From an uncultured Bacteroidales bacterium (GTDB lineage: Bacteria > Bacteroidota > Bacteroidia > Bacteroidales > Bacteroidaceae): 64,000 nt of DNA. This document shows positions 56,986 to 64,000 of the stretch, one piece after another. The first letter of the stretch is position 1; every line of letters begins with the position of its first letter. Both the position numbers and the translations under genes were made by a program. Where the stretch lies: contig CADBXS010000001.1 in the NCBI GenBank assembly GCA_902798705.1, forward strand, positions 41,646-105,645. Reading direction: 5' to 3'. The notes beneath the pieces were generated by a model. It did not search any database. It was not told where the DNA came from and worked only from the letters and a program-made list of their open reading frames with translations.

Positions 56986-58312
56986 ACTTAGCTGTATAAA
57001 AATCCGTTATTTCTCTGATGGTCCGATTGCAGACTGGGCAGAAATCCTCCACTTCGTTGATTTTCATGCGACATTCCTGTGCGGGGCGATAGACACCTTT
57101 CGATTGGTAGCCACCACCTTCAAACACACCAATCACCTGCGTGGCATCGTTGATTTTCTTCAGTTCCTTTGCCGTTTTTGCAGTCTTGAAGTTCGGAACT
57201 TTCGGATTTGGAGGAGTAGGGACTGGTGTTTTCTTTGGAACGAGGTCAGCCCATTTGCTCTGGAAATCGACAAGCGTAGTGAGGTTCTTTTCCCAAGGTT
57301 CAGTGTCGGCAGGGTACATGGTGGTGTATTGGTCGTCGTAGAAGTATTCATCGGCCAGTCCTGCATATCCGTGTCCAAATTCGTGGACAACGATTTCGCG
57401 GAAAGTGGAGTGGTTGGTCGTTGCAACAGTCACTTGGTTGTAGATGCCTCCGCCTCCGTATGTAGGCGAATTGACAAGGATAAAGATGTTTTCGAAAGGC
57501 ACACCGCTGAGCAGGTCATAAAGACGATGAATCTCGCTCGTCATCAGGTAGCGGTCGGAATAGAATGTGTCATAATGCGTACTCATGGCACTTCTCTTCC
57601 ACTGTCCCATGCGAGGGATGCAAGGACCCGAATCGGCAGAAGGAGATGCCACAGCCACGATGTTGAAACGGTTCTTCAGCGACGTGAACGGTTCGAACGA
57701 GAAGATGGCATCGGTAGCACGTTGCACATCGTTATAGAACTTATCCATCTGCTCGGCTGTGTAGCCTTCTGCCACAAAAGCCAAGTCGATGCACGAGGTG
57801 ATGTCACCCCCACGCCATATATATTTATATGGTATGCCGTTCTCGCCAATAGGACGGATGAGAATGTCTTTCGGGTCGATGGGGTGACGCAATTCGGCTG
57901 TTACCCGATTGTGGAAGTCGGTCATCGTGATGCACACATCTACAGGTTTCTTGGGGAATGGTACGAGATAAGACGTTTCAAAGCACTTTCTCACACGTGT
58001 AGCTTCCTCTGTGGCTTGCCATTCCTGGAAGAGGGTAGAGAAGGAGTTGCAATAAAGCACATTGTTTGTTCCTTTCTCATACACACGCACTTGTCCGTTA
58101 CCTCGTTGGTACATTTCGGAGAGTCGGCACCGTCTGCCTGCCCACTGCTTTTGCTTGAATGCCTGTTCGAAGAAAATCTCTGCTTGTGCGCTGTCGCCTG
58201 CAAACACATAGTCGAGCCGAAGTGTGTTATCTTCGAACCAATCAGAAAAATTTTGTGCCGGAAGACTCTGACACGATAGTGCTATTGCTAAATAAATAAT
58301 GATACGCAACAT
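56984..58312 (-). CDS. M64 family zinc metallopeptidase (IgA peptidase-like)
   Basis: Predicts 442 residues. Signal peptide (MLRIIIYLAIALSCQSLPAQ). N-terminal M64 domain (YVFAGDSAQAEIFFEQAF), then the catalytic domain with CIDLAFVAEGYTAEQMDKFY and VVHEFGHGYAGLADEYFY, the HExxH plus GLADEY pattern. Late Cys pairs (CRMKINEVEDFCPVC). Secreted proteases of this family are widespread in gut Bacteroidales; the substrate is not known from sequence. Confidence 0.88.
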   Translation of the reverse strand: MLRIIIYLAIALSCQSLPAQNFSDWFEDNTLRLDYVFAGDSAQAEIFFEQAFKQKQWAGRRCRLSEMYQRGNGQVRVYEKGTNNVLYCNSFSTLFQEWQATEEATRVRKCFETSYLVPFPKKPVDVCITMTDFHNRVTAELRHPIDPKDILIRPIGENGIPYKYIWRGGDITSCIDLAFVAEGYTAEQMDKFYNDVQRATDAIFSFEPFTSLKNRFNIVAVASPSADSGPCIPRMGQWKRSAMSTHYDTFYSDRYLMTSEIHRLYDLLSGVPFENIFILVNSPTYGGGGIYNQVTVATTNHSTFREIVVHEFGHGYAGLADEYFYDDQYTTMYPADTEPWEKNLTTLVDFQSKWADLVPKKTPVPTPPNPKVPNFKTAKTAKELKKINDATQVIGVFEGGGYQSKGVYRPAQECRMKINEVEDFCPVCNRTIREITDFYTAK

Positions 58313-58550
58313 AACGGAAAGTTAAAAGTTAATATTATTCTGTATGTAAGGGGTGAAAGCCTTTTTCTATGGCTTTTAGTAATGATAAAAAAATAAGTTG
58401 GTATGATTTACTCATATTTTGGAGATGTTTTTGTTCGTTTTTGAAGGAGTGATGCGGGCATCATAACTGAGAAAACGGGCGAAAACAGCCCAAAAGATGA
58501 GCACAACATGAGGTCAAAATGAATTTATCTAAATGTACCAAGTTATTTTT
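58313..58550. other. Intergenic gap, nothing recognised
   Basis: AT-rich gap between the M64 gene start and the end of uvrA. A GGGCGAAAACAGCCC hairpin lies near 58475. No gene or promoter was assigned with confidence. Confidence 0.4.
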
Positions 58551-61328
58551 TTATCGTTCCTCTGGAGTGCCGCATACCAAAAGATGACCACCACCAGCAC
58601 CGCCTTCGGGACCAAGGTCGATGATGTGGTCAGCGCATTTGATGATTTCCAGGTTGTGCTCAATGATAAGCACGCTATGCCCACGACTGATGAGCGCATC
58701 GAAAGCTTTGAGCAGTCGCTTGATGTCGTGGAAATGCAATCCTGTGGTCGGTTCATCAAAGATGAAGAGCGTAGGCATCGTCTTTTCTTGGCTCAGATAG
58801 TAGGCCAACTTCACGCGCTGGTTCTCACCTCCCGAGAGGGTGGAGGATGGCTGTCCCAACTTCAGATAGCCCAAGCCCACATCCTGCAGAGGACGCAACT
58901 TATCCACAATCTTGCGCTTCTTGTGCGTCGTGAAGAATTCCACGGCTTGGTTCACTGTCATATTGAGAATGTCGTAGATATTCATTCCTTCGAATTTCAC
59001 TTCGAGGATGTCTCTCTTGAATCGCTTTCCATGACAGGATTCGCACTCCAGCACAAGGTCGTTCATGAACAGCATCTCGATGGTAACTGTGCCTTCACCC
59101 TTACATTCCTCGCAGCGTCCACCTTCAGCATTGAAGGAGAAATAAGCAGGCGTGTAGTTCATCTGGTGCGACAGTTGCTGGTCAGCCATCAGCTTGCGGA
59201 TTTCGTCGTATGCACCGATATAGGTAACAGGATTGCTGCGTGATGACGTGCCAATAGGATTCTGGTCCACGAAATCCACTTTCTTAATCATATCCACGTC
59301 GCCCTCGAGTCGGGAGAATTGGCCTGGACGGTCGGTTGCCTCATCGAAATGCTGCTTCAAGGCACGATAAAGAATGTCGCGCACAAGCGTACTCTTGCCA
59401 CTTCCACTCACACCCGTCACCACTGTCATCACATTCAGAGGAAACTTCACGTCAATCCCCTTCAGGTTGTTTTCCCTCGCTCCCTTCACTTCGATGTAGT
59501 TGTTCCACGCACGGCGTGAGGACGGAACGGGAATGGTGTCCTGATGTGTGAGGAACTGCAATGTGTAGGATTTTGCTATAGATGCAGAAGTCGTGGTCGA
59601 AAGCAGCTTGCCGTTTTCGTCTTTTAGGCATCCCTGCCACACAACTTCTCCACCCAGTCTTCCTGCGTCGGGGCCCATGTCGATGATATAGTCGGCAGCA
59701 CGCATGATGTCCTCGTCGTGCTCCACGACCACCACCGTGTTGCCCAATTCCTTCAGTTCCTGCAACACATGAATGAGCTGGTGCGTGTCGCGCGAATGCA
59801 GACCGATGCTCGGTTCATCGAGAATATACAACGAACCCACAAGGCTACTGCCCAGGCTCGTTGCCAAGTTGATGCGCTGGCTCTCACCGCCCGACAGAGT
59901 GTTGCTCAGTCGGTTCAGCGTGAGATAGCTCAACCCCACATCCATCATAAATTGCAATCGGCTTCTTATCTCTGTCAGCAGTCGCCGTGCCACCTCTTCG
60001 TCGTGCTTTGGAAGCGTGAGCTGGTCGAACCATTCCTTCAAGTCGCTGATAGGCATCTCCACCAGTTCTTGAATGGTCTTCCCACCCACCTTCACATAAT
60101 TGGCTTCCTTCCTCAAACGGGAACCATGACAGACAGGGCAAACTGTCTTGCCACGATAGCGGGCCAACATCACGCGGTACTGTATCTTATACTGATTCTG
60201 GCGAAGCATCTCGAAGAAAGCATCGATGCACACGCTTTCACGCATAGGATAAGAGCCGTCGCCATGCCAGAGCAAGTCCTTCTGCTCTTGGGTTAGTTCA
60301 TAATAAGGTGCAAAGACAGGAAAGTTGTATTTAGCCACACGACGCATAAACTCCTTCTTCCATTCTCCCATCTTCTCACCTCGCCAGCAGATCACGGCAC
60401 CATCATAAATGCTCAGTTCCTGATTCGGTATCACCAAATGCTCGTCGATGCCAATGATTTTGCCAAATCCCTCGCATTCAGGACAAGCGCCAGCAGGAGA
60501 ATTGAACGAGAAGAGTTGGTCCGACGGTTCCTCGAACGTCATCCCATCCGCCTCGAATTTCATGGAGAATTCATGCACCTCAGGCTCCGACACCTCGAAC
60601 ACACCGGGTGTATTCACAAACTTCAAGATGCATGTTTCGTTGCCTTCATAAAGAGCCGTGCGTGTGGAGTCCATCAGTCGGCTCACCGTCGGCTTGTCGT
60701 CTTTCACCATCAGGCGGTCAATCACCAAGTTCACTTCTGCATCCGCAGGGAGAGTCATTGTGAGTGGCAGTGTCTGCATCTCTCCATCCACCTCCACACG
60801 GCTGAAACCCTCCTTCGCATAGATATCAAGCTGCTGTTCCCGCGTTCTTCCCTCATGCACTCGCAGTGGACTGAGCAGCAAGAAGCGAGTACCTTCCTTG
60901 TGAGCCAGCATACAATCCACCACGTCTTCCACCGACTGTTTCTTCACCTCCACACCACTCACGGGCGAGAACGTGTGTCCCACTCGTGCAAAGAGCATAC
61001 GCAGGTAGTCGTAGATTTCCGTCGATGTACCCACAGTGGAGCGAGGATTGCGAGCTATGACCTTCTGCTCGATGGCGATAGAAGGAGGAATGCCCTCAAT
61101 GAAGTCGCACTCGGGCTTGTTCATCCTGCCCAAGAACTGGCGAGCATAGGTGTTGAGGCTTTCCACGTAGCGACGCTGTCCCTCAGCATAGAGCGTATCG
61201 AAGGCAAGCGACGACTTTCCGCTACCGCTCACGCCTGTCACCACAACGAATTTGTTGCGGGGTATCTCCAAGCTCACATTCTTCAGATTGTTAACCCTGG
61301 CTCCCTTTATCTTGATGCTGTCATCCAT
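58551..61328 (-). CDS. uvrA: Excinuclease ABC subunit A
   Basis: Predicts 925 residues, normal length. Two ABC modules: [16 protein letters not shown] near the start and [16 protein letters not shown] at about 630; signatures [15 protein letters not shown] and [15 protein letters not shown]; Walker [11 protein letters not shown] and [11 protein letters not shown]. Zinc sites [10 protein letters not shown] and CEECKGEG ... CESCHGKRF. It recognises DNA damage with UvrB in nucleotide excision repair. Confidence 0.96.
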   Translation of the reverse strand: MDDSIKIKGARVNNLKNVSLEIPRNKFVVVTGVSGSGKSSLAFDTLYAEGQRRYVESLNTYARQFLGRMNKPECDFIEGIPPSIAIEQKVIARNPRSTVGTSTEIYDYLRMLFARVGHTFSPVSGVEVKKQSVEDVVDCMLAHKEGTRFLLLSPLRVHEGRTREQQLDIYAKEGFSRVEVDGEMQTLPLTMTLPADAEVNLVIDRLMVKDDKPTVSRLMDSTRTALYEGNETCILKFVNTPGVFEVSEPEVHEFSMKFEADGMTFEEPSDQLFSFNSPAGACPECEGFGKIIGIDEHLVIPNQELSIYDGAVICWRGEKMGEWKKEFMRRVAKYNFPVFAPYYELTQEQKDLLWHGDGSYPMRESVCIDAFFEMLRQNQYKIQYRVMLARYRGKTVCPVCHGSRLRKEANYVKVGGKTIQELVEMPISDLKEWFDQLTLPKHDEEVARRLLTEIRSRLQFMMDVGLSYLTLNRLSNTLSGGESQRINLATSLGSSLVGSLYILDEPSIGLHSRDTHQLIHVLQELKELGNTVVVVEHDEDIMRAADYIIDMGPDAGRLGGEVVWQGCLKDENGKLLSTTTSASIAKSYTLQFLTHQDTIPVPSSRRAWNNYIEVKGARENNLKGIDVKFPLNVMTVVTGVSGSGKSTLVRDILYRALKQHFDEATDRPGQFSRLEGDVDMIKKVDFVDQNPIGTSSRSNPVTYIGAYDEIRKLMADQQLSHQMNYTPAYFSFNAEGGRCEECKGEGTVTIEMLFMNDLVLECESCHGKRFKRDILEVKFEGMNIYDILNMTVNQAVEFFTTHKKRKIVDKLRPLQDVGLGYLKLGQPSSTLSGGENQRVKLAYYLSQEKTMPTLFIFDEPTTGLHFHDIKRLLKAFDALISRGHSVLIIEHNLEIIKCADHIIDLGPEGGAGGGHLLVCGTPEER

Positions 61329-61362
61329 GATGGCCTTTTCCTTATTTTTCTAAACTGATTTT

Positions 61363-61391
61363 GCAAAGATAGTAAGAAAAAGTGAAATCAA
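61363..61391 (-). promoter_or_regulatory. uvrA promoter
   Basis: On the reverse strand TATCTTTGC (61371-61363) is a perfect -7 box, with TTGA 16 nt upstream as a possible -33 box. Confidence 0.65.
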
Positions 61392-61514
61392 GTGCATTTG
61401 CGATTGAGAAAAACCACAGATGGCAGATTGAGATTGTCGTTATCAAAAGTCTAAACCTGTTAATTCTGTTTTATTCGTTCATCATCTATCAATTAGTTTA
61501 CTTGTTTGATTCCA

Positions 61515-61600
61515 GTCCGTTTTGGACGGACTCGGAGTACGATACGGTCGGACTCGTAGTACGACAAAGGCGGACTGAGAGTCCGATTGGGGTCGGACTG
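61515..61600. repeat. 22-23 bp tandem repeat with GGACTCG/AGTCCG palindromes
   Basis: Units beginning GGACT start at 61528, 61550, 61572 and 61595. GTCCGT/ACGGAC forms a hairpin at the left edge. Confidence 0.7.
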
Positions 61601-61641
61601 AAGTTTATCCCCAATAGAGTTGGAGTTAATCCTAATATTTC

Positions 61642-61729
61642 TTATTTTTGTACAGCTATGACAGAACAAGAGTTTTTCAGAGAAAAAGCGGCGTTTGTTC
61701 CGCGATGCTGGATGGAACCAGAACGTTGA
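61642..61729 (+). CDS. Possible 23-residue peptide or gene remnant
   Basis: The frame at 61658-61729 (MTEQEFFREKAAFVPRCW) follows a -7 box TTATTTTTG (61642-61650). The sequence looks like the first residues of a larger protein cut short. Confidence 0.3.
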
Positions 61730-61820
61730 GCTTGACGGATATGTAGAGGATTATGATTGGTAGAGCAATGCGAATAGAACAAAAAACAATCAATAAAAAG
61801 TGATGTATCAAAACTTTTTG

Positions 61821-61863
61821 TATATTTGCAGCAAATCATACAAATTCTATTTTTTTTTTTTTT
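61821..61863 (+). promoter_or_regulatory. -7 box followed by a 14-T tract
   Basis: TATATTTGC (61821-61829) predicts a start near 61836. A run of about 14 T (61850-61863) lies in the leader, 5 nt before the ATG region of the secreted protein gene. Confidence 0.6.
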
Positions 61864-61868
61864 CAATT

Positions 61869-63674
61869 ATGAAATACTTTACTTCTCTAAGATTCTTACT
61901 ATCAGTACTAATGCTTTGTCTGGCAATAGTTGCTCAAGCAGGTGATGTTACGTTCAATGGTGAGAATGATACCAATGGCAAATCTGAGTTGGGTGCAGAC
62001 CAATTGACGAAAAACGGTGTCATCCTATCTGTGTCGAGAGGTCTTTTGGCTTCAAGCAACGGACAGTATCGCACTCTCAAGGGAGAAACACTCGAGATTT
62101 ATTCTACTGTGGGTACTATTACGAAGATTGTTTTCACTTGTACGGCAAAGGACGATGCTCAGTATGGACCTGGCTGTTTTACTGCTGCCCCTGGTAATTA
62201 TTCTTTCGAGGGTAACACTGGTACATGGACTGGTGCTGCAAACGAAGTGGTTTTCACTGCTAAAAGCAATCAGGTTCGTGCTACGAAAATCGTGGTGACG
62301 GTGGATGGTGATGTTCCTATTGACCCTGATCCAGATCCAGACTCAGAACCAACAGATGCTTACACCTCTATCGCTGCCATGAAGGCTGCTGCAACTGCTG
62401 ACATGACTGATGTTGCATATCAGTTCAAAGATTTGCTTGTCACATACGTGGGTGTTGTGAGTACTTCTTATACATTTGTGACCGATGGAACGGACGGCTT
62501 CTTATTCTATGGTGCTTCTGATTTAGTGGCAGGTGACAAGATTACTGGTTTTGTTACGGGTAAGCTCTATCAGTACCATGGTCTAACCGAAATGTCGGAC
62601 AATGTCTTTACGATTGAATCTATAACAAACGGAAATGAAGTTACAGCCCAAGATGTTGCTGTTGCAACCATTCTTTCTGACTACCGCAACTACGAAAGTG
62701 AGTACGTGAAGATATCGGGTGTCACTTTCAATGGTGCCTTTAAAAATGGTGTTACAGTTTCACAGAATGGTTCTGATTTGACCCTCTACAATCGCTTCAA
62801 CTTGAGCTACGATGTGAACACTGATCATAAGTATGACATCTATGGCTTCCCTGCTATCTTTGGAGAAACTGTTCAACTTTATGTAACTGAAATCGTTGAT
62901 AAAAGCTATGCAAATTATCATCAATTAATCTTAACGGCAAATGAAGGAGGTACAATCACATATAACGGAAGGACTATCAAAAATTCTTCTGCTACTTTTA
63001 ATATTATTAAAGGAAATTCAGCTACTATTATTGTTGAGCCATACGAGAAATACAAATTAGTTTCGTTGAAAATGAATGGGATTAATGTGAAGAAATATAT
63101 GGAGGGTAATACATTTACGACGGATGAAATTGATGGAGATGTGGAAATTGTTGCAACATTTGACTTGATAGATCCATATATAACAATTACACCAACGAAT
63201 AAGCTTCAGACATTCTGCTCGGATGAGAATCTGAATTTCTCAGAGGTTAACGGATTGACGGCGTACATTGTAGTGGGTTATAAGCCTTCAGCTAAAGAAT
63301 TGCTGTTGACGCCTGTGATTGAAGTGCCTGCGGGAACGGGTGTGCTGCTGAAAGGAGAAGTGGGAAAGACATATAAGGTGCCTACTTTGGATGCATCGGA
63401 CTATAATTATAGCAATGCACTGGTGGGGGTGTTGGAAGATGAAGAAGTGAGAACAGGCTTTGTGTTTGACGAGACCTTCAAGGCTGTGGATGGTAGTGCC
63501 GTTGTTCCTGCCAACACCGCTTATCTACTCCTTCCTGCTGCTACCGAGGCTGGTATCAGCGAACTGAAAGGCTATCTGACGGATGGACCAGCTGTGAAGG
63601 GCGATTTGAATAGCGATGGCATGGCAGACATCAGTGATGTGGTCTATCTTGTCAACCTCATCTTGGGCCAATAA
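61869..63674 (+). CDS. Secreted multidomain protein with dockerin-like C-terminus
   Basis: Predicts 601 residues from ATG 61869, chosen for its signal peptide (FLLSVLMLCLAIVAQA). A beta-sandwich domain (residues 25-155) is followed by a Pro/Asp linker (DPDPDPDSEP) and a DUF5689/OB-like domain (VTYVGVVSTSYTFVTDGTDG). Then a Listeria-Bacteroides-type repeat region (LTANEGGTITYNGRTI) and a C-terminal module ending KGDLNSDGMADISDVVYLVN. That end is dockerin-like and matches the prophage LRR protein, suggesting a common surface or secretion signal. Function unknown. Confidence 0.75.
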   Translation: MKYFTSLRFLLSVLMLCLAIVAQAGDVTFNGENDTNGKSELGADQLTKNGVILSVSRGLLASSNGQYRTLKGETLEIYSTVGTITKIVFTCTAKDDAQYGPGCFTAAPGNYSFEGNTGTWTGAANEVVFTAKSNQVRATKIVVTVDGDVPIDPDPDPDSEPTDAYTSIAAMKAAATADMTDVAYQFKDLLVTYVGVVSTSYTFVTDGTDGFLFYGASDLVAGDKITGFVTGKLYQYHGLTEMSDNVFTIESITNGNEVTAQDVAVATILSDYRNYESEYVKISGVTFNGAFKNGVTVSQNGSDLTLYNRFNLSYDVNTDHKYDIYGFPAIFGETVQLYVTEIVDKSYANYHQLILTANEGGTITYNGRTIKNSSATFNIIKGNSATIIVEPYEKYKLVSLKMNGINVKKYMEGNTFTTDEIDGDVEIVATFDLIDPYITITPTNKLQTFCSDENLNFSEVNGLTAYIVVGYKPSAKELLLTPVIEVPAGTGVLLKGEVGKTYKVPTLDASDYNYSNALVGVLEDEEVRTGFVFDETFKAVDGSAVVPANTAYLLLPAATEAGISELKGYLTDGPAVKGDLNSDGMADISDVVYLVNLILGQ

Positions 63675-63842
63675 GATGATAATGTCTCAATTATATAGGA
63701 GGTGCTTATGTAGAAGCAAGATAAATCCATCTGCCTTCGATGTTTGTGTTAACATTCAAATCAAGAATCACACGAGTCTGAATAGTACATAGAAGTGAGT
63801 GTCCTCAGTAATTGTCCACCTTATGTCTATCAATATCAAAAT

Positions 63843-63875
63843 CCGCGAAACTCGCAATGGTTCCGCGGTTTTTTT
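63843..63875 (+). terminator. Intrinsic terminator
   Basis: CCGCGAAAC pairs imperfectly with GGTTCCGCGG, followed by TTTTTTT. The 63675-63842 gap holds nothing else recognised. Confidence 0.65.
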
Positions 63876-63891
63876 GTTAAAATTTACCCTT

Positions 63892-63926
63892 TTTGTTGCT
63901 GAAAAAAATTAAATATGTATCTTTGC
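63892..63926 (+). promoter_or_regulatory. Promoter of a gene beyond the window
   Basis: TTTG (63892-63895), 22 nt, TATCTTTGC (63918-63926). Confidence 0.7.
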
Positions 63927-64000
63927 AAATTAAGTATAGCGAACGAAACAGCATTATTGGGAGGTAATTAACTATATTTACGAAAAATTTACGAAAATGA

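Noticed and set aside
57104-58279. 391-residue forward frame
   Set aside because: It lies opposite the M64 peptidase with its HEFGH site; no motif of its own.
60438-61358. 306-residue forward frame
   Set aside because: Shadow of the uvrA N-terminal half.

Overview
The window is Bacteroidales DNA, most likely Prevotella-like. Promoters have the Bacteroidetes form (TTTG, about 20 nt, TAnnTTTG), no Shine-Dalgarno sequences are visible and starts follow A-rich leaders. The host genes and a BspA-type leucine-rich-repeat protein fit that group. Positions 1 to about 51.0 kb are one temperate siphovirus prophage whose left end lies outside the window. Positions 51.3-64.0 kb are host chromosome.

Prophage layout. 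0-0.3 kb: a compact structured RNA. 0.3-1.7 kb: small genes and a coiled-coil protein. 1.7-2.8 kb: a noncoding tract with seven hairpins that share a GTGA-tetraloop core. 2.9-9 kb: recombination and replication (DUF1071 annealing protein, PD-(D/E)XK nuclease, the C-terminal remnant of an SF2 helicase, DUF1064 nuclease, replication initiator with iteron-like repeats, ParB). 9-17.8 kb: a second ParB-like protein, a glycosyltransferase-like protein, a RarA C-terminal-like protein, many small unknown genes, a structured RNA near 14.5 kb and an acyl carrier protein. 17.8-32.4 kb: terminase, portal, prohead protease, capsid, connectors, tail tube and tape measure. 32.6-33.7 kb: a phage-encoded sigma-70-family factor and an SH3-barrel protein. 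34-44 kb: tail tip and fibres, including YadA-head-like repeats, a collagen-like protein and a large fibre ending in an endonuclease/exonuclease/phosphatase domain. 44.1-46.1 kb, reverse strand: a secreted BspA-like LRR protein that looks like lysogenic cargo. 46.4-48.4 kb: membrane/holin-like proteins, a GH108-type muramidase and an Rz/DUF6808-like protein. 48.6-51.0 kb: two small genes, a repeat-rich control region, a candidate small RNA and the tyrosine integrase.

Host part: NnrE/NnrD metabolite repair enzyme, a DUF4831 protein, a TlpA/DUF4369 lipoprotein, cobyric acid synthase, an M64 metallopeptidase, UvrA, and a secreted protein with the same dockerin-like C-terminus as the prophage cargo protein.

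The most unusual content is noncoding. (1) The seven-hairpin array at 1756-2586 has a constant core and covarying outer stems. (2) About 20 dispersed 30-nt elements have a 7-bp variable stem, a 5-nt loop and one of two constant tails (TTACGGAGAAA or GAACGGTGGC); they lie between genes and in frame inside several genes. (3) Five copies of an 80-nt element with fixed internal spacing stand upstream of transcription units, and the phage sigma factor is a natural candidate to read them. No CRISPR array, tRNA, rRNA or insertion sequence was seen.
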